A stretch of DNA of 64,000 nucleotides from the NCBI GenBank assembly GCA_910586595.1, contig CAJUJB010000009.1:1-64000 (forward strand). Reading direction: 5' to 3'. A program made the translations under genes and the position numbers. The notes below the pieces were generated by a model. It did not search any database and was not told where the DNA came from. It worked only from the letters and a program-made list of their open reading frames with translations. This DNA is from an uncultured Muribaculaceae bacterium (GTDB lineage: Bacteria > Bacteroidota > Bacteroidia > Bacteroidales > Muribaculaceae). Shown in pieces: positions 18,001 to 26,805 of this stretch (its first letter is position 1; each line of letters begins with the position of its first letter).

Positions 18001-19504
18001 AAAATTCACCTACCTGATAAACCTGGCCGTTATAGGTATATTCATATGCCACGGCAAGCACCTCATCGGCGTTTAACGCGCTCTTGATCGAGATATAACC
18101 GAGGGTTGAGTTGAGGGTATATTCACTGCTGGAGAGTAAGCGGGCACTCTCCACCTTTTCATAATCACGGCCACCCTCGATGCCATAGGCCGACAGTGGC
18201 TCGAGGGCCTGGGTCACCTGGTTGATGTTTCGGGCACCGGGATAATCGGTCTTTATGATGGAAAGGAGGTCATTCGAGGCATTGGCCGGATTGGGAAGGG
18301 CTGCATTGGCCGTCCAGTAATCGGACGCGAGCACAGAGCTTTCGCCAAGATCCATGAAGCCCACAAAGTTACGGGCCTGCTCATATTTGCCGGTCTTGTT
18401 GGTTACCCACACCTCTATGCGGGTAATCTTTATTCCCGACGAAACATATGGCAGACGTGAGGCAAACGAGTCGTAATTGTCGCGGAAGAAGTGGGCCAGA
18501 AAATAATGTCGGTTCTGGTCGTATTCATCTGCATTGACGGTAAATTCTGTAGTCTGGGCACCACCGCGCGTATTTACAGTCTTCGACTCAGAATTCTGCT
18601 GCGACACAAGAGCTGTGGCGGTAAGTTTGCCAAACTGCAGCTTGGCTTTGATACCGAACAGAGCCGTACTGCCTCGGATAAGCGAGGAGCCGGTGGTCAT
18701 CGACACATTACCGGCCTCGATATTCTTCACTATATCATCTTCCTTGCCCTCGTAGGCGAGTTTGAGGTTCTTTGAGTCGAAGTCGAATGTAGCGTCGGTG
18801 TTATAAGTCATATTGAACTTCATGCGGTCGCCGACACCTGCGGCGATGGTAGCCTGAATCTTCTGGTCGAAGTCAAAGTATGTCTTACGACGGGCCGACA
18901 GAGACAATGACGGATTATCGGTCTTATTACTCTTTATGCCCATCGACACCTGCACCGAGCCCTGCGTCTTGAGTGTTACGCCACCGGGGCCGAAAATCTT
19001 TTCGAGCGGCCCGAGGGCGAAGTTCATATCGAAAATGTTGAACGGCTCCTTTTCCTTATCGGTGATAAGGCCCATGTTACGCTCACGGTAATATTGCTGC
19101 ATGGAGCGGCGGAATTGCCAGTTGTTATACTGCTGTGCCGTAAGCATGAATGGAGTGGCTATATCCACGCCACCCATCCTGGTATGCACCACATAGCAAC
19201 CGGTGAGAGGGTCATACTCGGCCTCTGTGGTGATATTCGATGGTGTTGCGAGGTCATATGCCAGCTCGTCGCGCATGAGGTCTTCGTAGCTCATGGGCAC
19301 CGTAGGCGGAATAGGCAGATGAAGCGGAACTGAATCTCCGGGGGCAATGGGAGGAGGAGTCGGCATCGCCGCAGGGGGAGGCGGCGTAAGCTCCGGTGTA
19401 TAGTACTGGGCGAGCACACGGGCGGGCATGACAAGCGCCACCCCTGCAAGCAGGAGCGGCACGGCAATCCGGAATAAGATATGTCGCGTCAGAACTTTTT
19501 CCAT
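12050..19504 (-). CDS. sprA: SprA/Sov-type outer-membrane protein (T9SS translocon family)
   Basis: 2484 residues, the size class of SprA. A signal peptide precedes YYTPELTPPPP, a Pro-rich stretch follows, and the rest is long beta-rich sequence with repeated aromatic/Gly strands to the C-terminus, which ends in a typical beta-barrel last strand (SSYGVSVNLSLAR). Recognisable SprA-family blocks include FNIFDMNFALGPLEKIFG, KLAYEGKEDDIVKNIEAGNVS and GSSYIDDFESTQTGIDL. SprA forms the large outer-membrane pore through which type IX secretion cargo passes. It follows ruvA by 12 bp, the well-known ruvA-sprA order of Bacteroidetes. SprA homologues also occur in gut Bacteroidales without a full T9SS, so function here is not proven. 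Confidence 0.93.
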   Translation of the reverse strand: MEKVLTRHILFRIAVPLLLAGVALVMPARVLAQYYTPELTPPPPAAMPTPPPIAPGDSVPLHLPIPPTVPMSYEDLMRDELAYDLATPSNITTEAEYDPLTGCYVVHTRMGGVDIATPFMLTAQQYNNWQFRRSMQQYYRERNMGLITDKEKEPFNIFDMNFALGPLEKIFGPGGVTLKTQGSVQVSMGIKSNKTDNPSLSLSARRKTYFDFDQKIQATIAAGVGDRMKFNMTYNTDATFDFDSKNLKLAYEGKEDDIVKNIEAGNVSMTTGSSLIRGSTALFGIKAKLQFGKLTATALVSQQNSESKTVNTRGGAQTTEFTVNADEYDQNRHYFLAHFFRDNYDSFASRLPYVSSGIKITRIEVWVTNKTGKYEQARNFVGFMDLGESSVLASDYWTANAALPNPANASNDLLSIIKTDYPGARNINQVTQALEPLSAYGIEGGRDYEKVESARLLSSSEYTLNSTLGYISIKSALNADEVLAVAYEYTYNGQVYQVGEFSGDITTTDQSLYLKMLKSTTSSPYLPMWDLMMKNVYSLGGYQIQKSKFKLNIKYLSDTTGTQINYLPVPGLSNQSLLQVMNLDRIDSNEESNPDGFFDFIDGYTILPSTGKVIFPVVEPFGSHLATKIGNPALAQQYVYQELYDSTLVVARQYADKNKFILTGEYQASAGSQIRLNAMNVPRGSVIVTAGGVQLTENSDYTVDYAMGIVTITNQSIIDSGQNISVTLENQSMFSTQRKTLLGLDLQYQLNKNLNFGATLLHFSEKALIEKVNIGDETVNNSMAGFNMAYNGEFMWLTNLLNKIPTVTATQPSRLSLTAEYAALLPHQQKAGSNKGSSYIDDFESTQTGIDLRSPYSWFLASTPYDPSSAALFPEAALSNDPAYGKNRALLNWYYIDRLFTQRNSSMCPGYIKSDLKQLSNPYVREVTSQEIFPGRELGYGESSTIQTLNLSYYPDERGPYNLDDVDIAPDGKLQNPEKRWGGIMRKMDNTNFEQSNIEYVQFWLLNPFLDPENPNYEGGDLYLNFGEISEDILKDGLKSYENGIPYDGNDQYLRETAWGRVSSQNSLTYSFDNGTGSRLVQDVGLDGLPNNDEFVFSTYQKYLENLTRRLSPETVEAMQTDLFSPLNDPAGDNYHFYRGYDYDEQRLSILERYKRYNGVEGNSLSPEDAPDPLYQSARSVPDVEDINQDNTLNEYERYFQYRVSIRPEDLVVGKNFITDRQVSLQPTRDGGRLEVEWLQFKIPLQEYEKIVGSITDFSTIRFARMFLTGFKHTTHLRFATFELVRGEWRSYDFNLNSRGDAPAQGQLDVSVVNIEENAERQPVNYVLPPGVTRITDPGQSQITQLNEQSMSLKVSDLNAGDARGVYRNTQLDLRNYKRMQMWVHAEAPIDNTTNLRSGDFSIFIRLGSDVKNNFYEYEVPLELTPPGTYNRYLSSDQYIVWPKNNYLDFNLQNLVDLKQERNRAKRAEESGVGYGTLFTGRDPDNERNRMAVMGNPSLSDVRVILIGVRNNSANTKDGTVWINELKVTDFNEAVGWAAKANATLSMSDLATVNVGAHMETAGFGSVDQSLNERRLDDYQQFNVAVQADLGRFLPEKAKLRAPVYYSVSKEKTSPKYNPLDQDVLLKEALDDCETKEERDSINSYAIERSTVQNFSVSGLKFDVQSKTPMPWDPANFTLNFSFTKQSKADPTTEYENTNDYRGSFAYSYSPFIKPFKPFKGVKGKSKNAKFLKDWELQWLPNNISFLTNMSRYYYEQQTRSEADVMFQLPVSVSKNWLWDRQLSLSWNLTKSLSLSFNSNTSARIEETVGAVNRKLFPDKYRDWKDTVWQSIRSFGTPWSYNQTFTGQYKAPFNKVAFLDFLTGSVSYNATYRWERGATIDGVKLGNSIANQAAWTADGRINFETFYNKIPILKEVTKRFANTRPSAASKKKAKKFERTYKLLPDTSLVIKHNLRTKKIKVTASTVDGQPFVVKTKPIDNNSLEVLTRGEDNIKFTITEVLKEEKNVARNIGEYALRLLISPRSVSVRYRNTKSMSLPLFDPNIGGIFGQTRAYGPMAPGLDFAFGFTGEEYIQRALDRGWLITNDGQTSPAVFARTNELNIETNFEILKGLKIQLTFNRTDNRNSQTQFMYAGMPNTLSGSYTKTHCAIFTALRSSNADNGYWSPAFSQFLENIPEVRRRVEAQYAGLDYPTTGFMSGNAHAGYPFDPAVGTVSETSSDVLIPAFVAAYTNRSAAKESLNPFPDFSSVLPNWRITYDGFINLGNMRNIFKSFTISHAYQCTYSVGSFSSYLNWAGTGHGDLGFTLDELSGQPIPSSPYNISSVAITERFAPLFGVNVTLKNELQLSAEYRDQRTLTLNSSAGQVVEASSKGITIGAGYKIVGFNTFLKMKGSQAGVSNDLTLNADFSFQNNQALIRRIEGNYTQPTSGTNTLNINFTASYILSKRITLSAYFDHQVNSPIVTTSSYPTSNSSYGVSVNLSLAR

Positions 19505-19516
19505 TTACAGCGCCCG

Positions 19517-20101
19517 CTACATCATCGAGAGGGCCTTGCGTATGGCACCCTCCACCTTCAGGGAAGGATCGGCGGTGAAGAGCTTTTCGAGAGTCTTCTC
19601 GCTGGTCTTCCGGTCGAAACCGAGAGCCTGCAAGGCTGCCAGGGCTTCGTCGAAGGCATCGCTGCGTGAGCGGGTCTGCATGATTAACGTATCATCAGTA
19701 GCTTTTATTTTATCGCGGAGGTCTACAATTATTCTTTCGGCAGTTTTTGCCCCTATCCCTTTTATAGCCTTCAGGCGCTTGACATCGCCCGACGATATAA
19801 CGGCTGCCAACTCATCACCTTGAAGCGACGAGAGGATGATTACAGCGGTGGCCGAACCAACTCCCGACACGCCTATGAGCGAGCGGAATAATTCGCGTTC
19901 ACGCTCGGTGGAAAATCCGTATAAGGTCCATGCATCATCGCGTATGGTTTCGTGCACGAAAAGGCGCGAGGATGTCTGACCTTCAAGAGCCGAAAATGTA
20001 GGAAGTGTGATATTGAGCAGATAAGCGACCCCGCCGGGAGTCTCGATGGTGGCTGTAGCCGGAGTGAGCTGGGCCACGGTGCCTTTGATATATTCAATCA
20101 T
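19517..20101 (-). CDS. ruvA: Holliday junction branch-migration protein RuvA
   Basis: 194 residues, the normal RuvA length. The N-terminal OB-fold part begins MIEYIKGTVAQLTP. It is followed by two helix-hairpin-helix motifs (LIGVSGVGSATAVIIL and LKAIKGIGAKTAERIIVDL) that contact the junction backbone, and a C-terminal helical domain III (EALAALQALGF) that binds RuvB. It recognises Holliday junctions and loads the RuvB motor. It lies 24 bp downstream of uvrA and 12 bp upstream of sprA. Confidence 0.95.
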   Translation of the reverse strand: MIEYIKGTVAQLTPATATIETPGGVAYLLNITLPTFSALEGQTSSRLFVHETIRDDAWTLYGFSTERERELFRSLIGVSGVGSATAVIILSSLQGDELAAVISSGDVKRLKAIKGIGAKTAERIIVDLRDKIKATDDTLIMQTRSRSDAFDEALAALQALGFDRKTSEKTLEKLFTADPSLKVEGAIRKALSMM

Positions 20102-20125
20102 CTGTGATAAATGATAAGAGATTGG

Positions 20126-22912
20126 TCAATTCTGATGCAGTTGCAGGTAACGGCCCGTGACACTGGCCGGATTGGCGGCTACTTCTTCCGGAGTGCCGGT
20201 GGCCACAATCATGCCTCCGGCCTCTCCGCCTTCAGGGCCAAGGTCGATGACATGGTCGGCGCATTTCACCACATCAAGGTTATGCTCGACAATGACAAGT
20301 GTATGGCCGAGCGCGATCAGATCGTTGAAAGCCTTCAAGAGAAGATGGATGTCGTGGAAATGCAGACCAGTCGTAGGCTCGTCGAATATGAAGATCTGTG
20401 GCGCGCAATTGCCCATCGACAGGAAATATGCAAGCTTCACACGTTGGTTCTCACCTCCCGAGAGAGTTGAAGACGACTGACCGAGTTTGATATAGCCCAG
20501 TCCGACATCCTGGAGGGGTTTGAGACGCTGCACAATCTTTCGTTCATACGAGCCAGCGCCGGCACCGAAAAAGTCGATGGCGTCATCTACGGTCATCTCG
20601 AGAATATCGTAAATATTTTTATCGCGGTATTTTACTTCAAGAACCTCACGCTTGAAGCGCTTGCCATGACACTCCTCACACTCGATGGTGACATCGGCAA
20701 GGAATTGCATCTCTATAGTAATCTGGCCTTCACCCTTGCAAGCCTCACACCGGCCACCTTCGGCGTTGAAGGAGAAATATCCCGCAGGAATGTCCATCTG
20801 CTTGGCGGCCTGCTGTGAGGCCATCAGACCACGGATTTCCTCGTAAGCCTTGAGATATGTGGCCGGATTTGAACGCGTGGAGCGGCCGATGGGATTCTGA
20901 TCGACAAAAACCACGCCTTGCGCACGCTTTAAATCACCCGACAATCCACCGAAACGGCCTGGGGCATCCCCTTCTCCATTATAGTGGCGAGCGAGAGCCT
21001 TGTAAAATATATCACGCACAAGAGTGGATTTGCCCGACCCGCTGACACCAGTGACACAAGTCATGACGCCGAGAGGAAAGTCTACGGTGACATTCTTCAG
21101 ATTATGCTCAACGGCATCCTTCACGCGGATGTAGTCGCGCCACTTGCGCCGCTGTGAAGGAACAGGAATCGACAGGCGCCCGGTGAGATATTTCATGGTA
21201 AAACTCTCATCACAGCCTTCGAGGTCGGCCGGAGTTCCTTGAAATACAATGTGGCCGCCATGGCTGCCAGCTGCCGGCCCAACATCGATAATACGGTCGG
21301 CTGCGCGCATTATATCTTCGTCATGCTCCACAACAACTACAGTATTGCCAAGCCGTTGCAGCTTACGAAGCACGCCGATAAGACGCTCGGTATCGCGCGA
21401 ATGAAGACCGATTGAAGGCTCATCCAATATGTAGAGCGAGCCCACGAGACTACTGCCGAGCGACGTGGCAAGATTGATACGCTGGCTCTCACCACCCGAG
21501 AGAGAATTGCTCAGTCGGTCAAGTGTAAGATAGCCAAGGCCCACCTCTACAAGAAATGTCAGACGCTTGGTAATCTCCACCATCAGTCGCGACGCGATGG
21601 CTGTGTCGCGCTCGTCAAGTTCGATTTTACCGAACCATTCGAGCAGACGTCCGACCGGCAGGGTTACAAGCTCGGTAATAGTCGCTCCGGCCACCTTCAC
21701 ATACGAAGCCTCAGGGCGCAGACGTGTGCCCCGGCACGCACGGCAGGTGGTTTTGCCGCGGTAACGGGCCAATATCATGCGGTATTCAACAGCCGCGCGT
21801 TTGGCCGATACCTCAGCGAAATAGTCATTGATTCCGCGAAGGCTCTTTCCGTCTCCCTCCCATAAGAGGCGACGCTGTTCATCTGTAAGCTCACAGTAAG
21901 GCGTATGGACGGGAAATCCGGCCGAAGCTGCCCCATGAATAAACGCCGTATGCCATCGTCGCGAAGAAGGGCCACGCCATGGTGCCACAGCATCTTCAAA
22001 GAGCGACAGCGACGGATTGGGTATGACAAGTTCCTCAGCTATATCGAGAGTCTTTCCAAACCCCTCGCAGACTGGGCAAGCACCCAGTGGATTATTGAAG
22101 TTGAACATCTGCTCCGACACTTCTGGGAACTGCATTCCATCAGCCTCGAAGCGCTTCGAGAAGTCATGACGGTTAACATTGCCGTCAGCATTCCACACAA
22201 GCAGGGCACACTCGTCATGCCCCTCGAAAAATGCTGTCTCCACCGATTCGGCAAGACGCGACAGCTCATCGCCTTCATTGCGTAGGGCAAGGCGGTCGAT
22301 AAGGAGGTCTGGAAGAGTACTGTCGTTACGGGCGGCAAAGTCGGCTATGTCGACAAATTCATGCCCCTCAGTGACAACTCGCGAATAACCTTCCTTGGCA
22401 TAAATATCGAGCTGCGCCTGAAGATCGCGACCCTCTGGAAGATGAATCGGAGCCACAAGCGCAGCCCTCGAGCCTTCAGGATAGGAAGAGGCCACCTTAA
22501 GGACGTCTTCCACGGTGTGTTTCTTCACCTCACACCCGGAAACGGGAGAATATGTACGGCCAATGCGCCCGAAGAGCATGCGCAGATAATCGTATATCTC
22601 GGTGGAAGTTCCTACAGTCGAACGCGGATTGCGAGTGTTGACCTTCTGCTCGATGGCGATGGCCGGCGGCAGCCCTTTGATGAAGTCACATTCGGGCTTG
22701 CGGAGTTTTCCCATAAACTGACGGGCATAAGCCGACAGGCTCTCCACATAGCGACGGCGTCCCTCGGCATACAGTGTGTCGAAGGCGAGTGAAGATTTGC
22801 CCGAGCCTGACAATCCGGTAATGACCACAAGCTGATTACGGGGAATCTCCACGTCGACATTTTTTAGATTATTGACGCGGGCACCTTTGATACTTATATT
22901 GGAAACTGACAT
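20126..22912 (-). CDS. uvrA: UvrABC excinuclease subunit A
   Basis: 928 residues. Two ABC ATPase modules are clear: Walker A GLSGSGKSS (from residue 33) and GVSGSGKST in the second half, with signature motifs LSGGESQR and LSGGENQR. The second-module zinc site is visible as CEACKGEG followed by CEECHGKRF; the first zinc site also has its Cys pairs (CPVCEGFG). It recognises DNA damage with UvrB in nucleotide excision repair. The gene has its own promoter just upstream (22963-22994) and is the first gene of a probable uvrA-ruvA-sprA unit. Confidence 0.96.
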   Translation of the reverse strand: MSVSNISIKGARVNNLKNVDVEIPRNQLVVITGLSGSGKSSLAFDTLYAEGRRRYVESLSAYARQFMGKLRKPECDFIKGLPPAIAIEQKVNTRNPRSTVGTSTEIYDYLRMLFGRIGRTYSPVSGCEVKKHTVEDVLKVASSYPEGSRAALVAPIHLPEGRDLQAQLDIYAKEGYSRVVTEGHEFVDIADFAARNDSTLPDLLIDRLALRNEGDELSRLAESVETAFFEGHDECALLVWNADGNVNRHDFSKRFEADGMQFPEVSEQMFNFNNPLGACPVCEGFGKTLDIAEELVIPNPSLSLFEDAVAPWRGPSSRRWHTAFIHGAASAGFPVHTPYCELTDEQRRLLWEGDGKSLRGINDYFAEVSAKRAAVEYRMILARYRGKTTCRACRGTRLRPEASYVKVAGATITELVTLPVGRLLEWFGKIELDERDTAIASRLMVEITKRLTFLVEVGLGYLTLDRLSNSLSGGESQRINLATSLGSSLVGSLYILDEPSIGLHSRDTERLIGVLRKLQRLGNTVVVVEHDEDIMRAADRIIDVGPAAGSHGGHIVFQGTPADLEGCDESFTMKYLTGRLSIPVPSQRRKWRDYIRVKDAVEHNLKNVTVDFPLGVMTCVTGVSGSGKSTLVRDIFYKALARHYNGEGDAPGRFGGLSGDLKRAQGVVFVDQNPIGRSTRSNPATYLKAYEEIRGLMASQQAAKQMDIPAGYFSFNAEGGRCEACKGEGQITIEMQFLADVTIECEECHGKRFKREVLEVKYRDKNIYDILEMTVDDAIDFFGAGAGSYERKIVQRLKPLQDVGLGYIKLGQSSSTLSGGENQRVKLAYFLSMGNCAPQIFIFDEPTTGLHFHDIHLLLKAFNDLIALGHTLVIVEHNLDVVKCADHVIDLGPEGGEAGGMIVATGTPEEVAANPASVTGRYLQLHQN

Positions 22913-22962
22913 GACGTCGTGTTAGATTCTGGAAGTGTGTTTCTAAAATTTCGCTTAACTTA

Positions 22963-22994
22963 CAAAGTTACGAAATTATCTATAGACCCACAAG
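22963..22994 (-). promoter_or_regulatory. Promoter for uvrA
   Basis: Minus-strand CTTG (22994-22991; one mismatch to TTTG), 20-nt spacer, then an exact TAACTTTG (22970-22963). The predicted start is about 45 nt before the uvrA ATG. Confidence 0.6.
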
Positions 22995-22995
22995 C

Positions 22996-23022
22996 AAAAG
23001 CCACCCCGGGGAGGTGGCTTTT
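22996..23022 (-). terminator. Intrinsic terminator after PiT transporter gene
   Basis: A perfect 10-bp stem (AAAAGCCACC with GGTGGCTTTT) and a 7-nt loop, ending in four T on the minus strand. It lies 27 bp after the transporter stop codon and directly upstream of the uvrA promoter. Confidence 0.75.
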
Positions 23023-23049
23023 AAAATCAATTCACAATTCAGGCAATGA

Positions 23050-25323
23050 TCAGCGCTGTGAGAAGCTGCGGTAATGGGCCGGTTCAAGATTAAGTTTACC
23101 GGCAGCTCTGAGCAACTTTCGCAAGGATGTCACAAGTTCCTGACTCTCCTGAAGTAGGTTAAGATAGACATACGCTACGGTAAGGTTTCCGGCTTCGGCA
23201 TGCTGGATAAAGTCGTAAATCTCCTTCGAGTGAACCGAGAGCTCCTTCTTGACCGCCTCGCATCTGCGGCGAAGCTCATCGATGGCCTCAGGTTTATTTT
23301 CATCAATGGCCTCACGCGACTCCATGAAGATTGCGCAGACCTTCTCCTTCACCTCCTCCAGGAAGGTATGGAATTGCTTTGGAAGGGGCTTGAAATTATT
23401 GTCGACATGTTCCTTACATACTTCATTTATGCGGATAAGAATATAAGTAATAGTCATCGCCATGCCATTGCTAAGATGGAACCAGGCGCTCTTCTCCATA
23501 GCCGTCTCGGGCGATGCGACCCTCATGCACAATGTAAGCTTGCGACGCTGGCTCTTCAGCACATCTTTTTCTGTATACAAGGCCTTTTCTGAACGCGAAA
23601 GGAGTTTGCCTCGGTCATTCATGAAGCCGTCAATCACATCGGCATAAACCTGAGCGCCAAAAGCGAGGAACATATTTTCCTTTTCATTGATGTATACTCT
23701 GAGCAAGGGCCACACCTCGGCAGGATTCTGCGTGGCGAGGATTGTCTGGAACAGCGTGTCGCTCTGTATTTCTTTTTTCTTCTTGTTGAAGCGGATATTG
23801 CTGCGTATGAGCAAGGCAAGTGCAATGACGCCTCCGGCAATCATGACTGGAACACCACCCATATGCATCAGGCAGACCACAATGCCTGCGCCGATAAAAG
23901 CCACGCCGGCAGTGATGAACCATCCACCAATCACCGATATGACGCCGGTGATGCGGAATACGGCACTCTCGCGGCCCCATGCACGGTCGGCCAACGACGT
24001 ACCCATGGCAACCATAAAGGTGACAAACGTTGTGGAGAGAGGGAGCTTCATTGATGTACCCCAGGCAATCAGCATACCGGCCAGCATCAGGTTCACCGAT
24101 CCACGGACAAGGTCGAACGAGGCGCCTTCCTCAGGCTGCTGTACAGAAGTATCCATTCGTTTTACCATCCATCTCTTCACCCCGGCTGGTGTATGGTCGC
24201 TCACCCAGGTAAAGGCATTCAGGAACGCGCGCACGAGCGAACGACCAATCTTAGACGAACCGAAAAGTTCATCGCCCTGGTTCTGGGCACTCAAGCCCAC
24301 TGTGGTCTGAGTGACCTGCCGTGCCTTCTTCGATGTCGCCAGCGATACAACCATGATCATACCGGCACCTATAAGGAAATAGAACGGAGTCTGGGCTGGG
24401 CCATTGAGGCTCGACATCATGAAGCCATGCAGGTCGCCTCCGCCATTGGCTACATAGTCATTGTAAGACGCAAGTGATGTAAGTGGTACGCCAACAAAAT
24501 TCACAAGGTCATTGCCTGCAAATGCCATGGCAAGCGAGAAGGTGCCGAGCAATACCACAATCTTAAACACATTGACCTTGAGAAAATGAAGCAGCTGCAT
24601 GATCAAGGTGAAGGCCACGAAGCATCCGCATAATATAAGCGCCGTATTGGCATTGATCCAGCTTTTCAGCTCCGGGGTCATTATGGTGAGGTCTTTGATA
24701 CCCTTTATAAGCATAAAATAGATAATGGCCGTGCAAGCCACACCTCCGAAGAGACCGACTTTCCACTTCATGCGGCTCTTATACTCGAAGGTAAATATAA
24801 GGCGAGTGATAAACTGCACCACCGTACCGAAGACAAATGCAATGGCCACAGAGAGGAAGATTCCGAGAATAACCGACAGAGCCTTCTCGGTGTTGAGCAG
24901 TTCGCCCATCCCCAAAGTATTCTCCGGAGCAGCAATCTTAAAGAGCGCCACAACAAATGTTGCCCCAAGCAGCTCAAACACCATTGATACGGTTGTCGAC
25001 GTCGGCATACCCAAAGAATTGAATATATCAAGGAGAATGATGTCGGTAACCATTACAGCCATGAAAATGGCTATAACATCGTAAAACGACAGATTCTCAG
25101 GCCTGAAAATACCATGACGGGCGATGTCCATCATACCGTTACTCATCGACGCCCCGATAAATACACCTATCGCAGCTACAATCACAACGGTCTTGAAGGT
25201 TGCAGCCTTGGAGCCTATCGCCGACGATAAAAAATTGACGGCATCATTACTTACGCCTACCGACAAATCAAATATTGCAAGCAGGAACAAGAAAATAACG
25301 ATGCCGAGAAACAATAATTCCAT
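23050..25323 (-). CDS. PiT-family inorganic phosphate transporter with C-terminal PhoU-like domain
   Basis: 757 residues. The first about 480 residues are a run of membrane helices with the two PiT signature repeats: VGVSNDAVNFLSSAIGS near the N-terminus and FAGNDLVNFVGVPLTS in the middle. These Asn-Asp motifs form the phosphate site. A charged linker (RFNKKKKEIQ) is followed by an approximately 200-residue helical cytoplasmic domain with a PhoU/DUF47 look (repeated long amphipathic helices to the C-terminus). The fusion suggests that transport is gated from inside the cell. It probably takes up phosphate with H+ or Na+. A terminator follows it; 86 AT-rich bases separate it from the MFS gene upstream. 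Confidence 0.9.
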   Translation of the reverse strand: MELLFLGIVIFLFLLAIFDLSVGVSNDAVNFLSSAIGSKAATFKTVVIVAAIGVFIGASMSNGMMDIARHGIFRPENLSFYDVIAIFMAVMVTDIILLDIFNSLGMPTSTTVSMVFELLGATFVVALFKIAAPENTLGMGELLNTEKALSVILGIFLSVAIAFVFGTVVQFITRLIFTFEYKSRMKWKVGLFGGVACTAIIYFMLIKGIKDLTIMTPELKSWINANTALILCGCFVAFTLIMQLLHFLKVNVFKIVVLLGTFSLAMAFAGNDLVNFVGVPLTSLASYNDYVANGGGDLHGFMMSSLNGPAQTPFYFLIGAGMIMVVSLATSKKARQVTQTTVGLSAQNQGDELFGSSKIGRSLVRAFLNAFTWVSDHTPAGVKRWMVKRMDTSVQQPEEGASFDLVRGSVNLMLAGMLIAWGTSMKLPLSTTFVTFMVAMGTSLADRAWGRESAVFRITGVISVIGGWFITAGVAFIGAGIVVCLMHMGGVPVMIAGGVIALALLIRSNIRFNKKKKEIQSDTLFQTILATQNPAEVWPLLRVYINEKENMFLAFGAQVYADVIDGFMNDRGKLLSRSEKALYTEKDVLKSQRRKLTLCMRVASPETAMEKSAWFHLSNGMAMTITYILIRINEVCKEHVDNNFKPLPKQFHTFLEEVKEKVCAIFMESREAIDENKPEAIDELRRRCEAVKKELSVHSKEIYDFIQHAEAGNLTVAYVYLNLLQESQELVTSLRKLLRAAGKLNLEPAHYRSFSQR

Positions 25324-25409
25324 ATAGGTCTAATTAAATTTTTAAGAAATAACGACATTTTAATTAAAAACAAATCATCAAGTAAAAATGCCGCATATCT
25401 ATAAAATTT

Positions 25410-26798
25410 TTATAAATGGCCGTCAGCGCCATCAACCTTGCGGCCCATAACCTGAGTGATAAGCGCTCCAGCAATCATCACTGCAATCGAGACGGTGAGT
25501 ACGAGGGCTGCACCACCCCACCTCAGAAGAACCGGGATGATAAAGGCTCCCAACACAGCGCCAGTCTTGCCAATACCGGCGGCAATGCCAGATCCGGTGC
25601 CACGGTCGGCCACGGCATATGTGCGCGAAGGCAAAATGAAGGTGATCAGGTGAGGCCCGGCATTGAGGAACATCTCGAATACCACAAAGCCAGAAATGGC
25701 GATCCATGCGGGCCAATGAAGCATATAGGCAGCCATCAGCAAGCCTAAGCCTCCGGCACTACCCCAGAAGCCCCAAGCCTGCATCGATAGATGATTCACG
25801 CGGCGTAAAAGGGCTATACCGATACTAAATCCTACCATCATCACAAGGCTGAGCACGAAAGTAAGGCCTACCGAACTTGTCACATGCTCGACGGGGGTGG
25901 CATGTGCCGGAAGTGAATCAAGACCGAAACTCATGATGAGCAAGGGCAGGAATATACCGATGCCATAGACTCCAAGGCCTTCGCACGCCCATGGTACGCC
26001 AGTGAGAATTACCTTAGCAAAGTTTTTGCGGACAAACATCCCCATCGACTCATCGGTAGACGCGGGAGCCGCAGCGGGCTGAGCCGGAGGAAGTACAACA
26101 TCCGGGCCCAAAATCTTGCGGGCGGCAGCCTCGGCCTGGGCCCTCTCTCCACGACTGAGCAGCCAACCGGGGCTCTGCGCGAATTTCATTCGTAATACAA
26201 GCATCAGAGCCGCAATGGCTGTCATTATCAAGAATAAAGATGCCCAATGGCTTGCCGTGCCCCAATGGATAATCAATATGTAGCAAGCGGCAGCCACAAC
26301 TGCACTGCCGGCGGAGGCAAGAGCCTTTGCCACACCAACCATAAATACCTTCCATTTCACAGGCATTAGCTCCGAAATATAATCAGGATCGAGGCTGTAT
26401 TCTCCTCCAATGGCAAAGCCCATCACAAAGAGACAGGCGAGCAGCACGGGTACGGAGTGGATCCATACTGCAACAAGCGAGGCCAGAACTATGATGAACG
26501 GACACAACCGGAAAAAAAGTAGATAGCCATACCGGTCGCTCAAGCGCCCGAAGACCACCGTACCGAGCATAATCCCTATAAGGGAGATACAGCCTAGCAT
26601 ACCCTGCATTCCAGAGGAAAGCTCGGGATGAGTCACAATCTGCATCAAAGGAATGACTATGCCGACCAGGGTTGCGAGCCCCTGACCTATGAATTGGCCC
26701 AGCGAAGCCACGAGCACCACCTTTATATGGCGCCATCCCAGCGGCATCGTAGCCATATCTACCTGAGAAATACCCGGTTTATCTATATTCTTTTCCAT
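25410..26798 (-). CDS. Major facilitator superfamily transporter (sugar-porter/SV2-like)
   Basis: 462 residues with about 12 membrane helices. The MFS loop 2-3 motif is present as GRLSDRYGY, and helix 4-5 shows the acidic-basic pattern of the organic-cation/sugar-porter group (GGEYSLDPDYISELMP). A cytoplasmic loop around residues 215-260 is Ala/Pro-rich. I chose the ATG at 26798, which is 7 bp after the ATPase gene of the nickel transporter; the longer frame would run into that gene. The tight spacing makes it the last gene of the urease/nickel operon. The substrate cannot be inferred from sequence. Possibilities consistent with context are a weak acid, an amine or metal-chelate carrier; none is supported directly. 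Confidence 0.82.
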   Translation of the reverse strand: MEKNIDKPGISQVDMATMPLGWRHIKVVLVASLGQFIGQGLATLVGIVIPLMQIVTHPELSSGMQGMLGCISLIGIMLGTVVFGRLSDRYGYLLFFRLCPFIIVLASLVAVWIHSVPVLLACLFVMGFAIGGEYSLDPDYISELMPVKWKVFMVGVAKALASAGSAVVAAACYILIIHWGTASHWASLFLIMTAIAALMLVLRMKFAQSPGWLLSRGERAQAEAAARKILGPDVVLPPAQPAAAPASTDESMGMFVRKNFAKVILTGVPWACEGLGVYGIGIFLPLLIMSFGLDSLPAHATPVEHVTSSVGLTFVLSLVMMVGFSIGIALLRRVNHLSMQAWGFWGSAGGLGLLMAAYMLHWPAWIAISGFVVFEMFLNAGPHLITFILPSRTYAVADRGTGSGIAAGIGKTGAVLGAFIIPVLLRWGGAALVLTVSIAVMIAGALITQVMGRKVDGADGHL

Positions 26799-26805
26799 AT
26801 GAGTC

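Noticed and set aside
22996..23022. Novel repeat at the uvrA upstream region
   Set aside because: It is an ordinary intrinsic terminator for the phosphate transporter gene.
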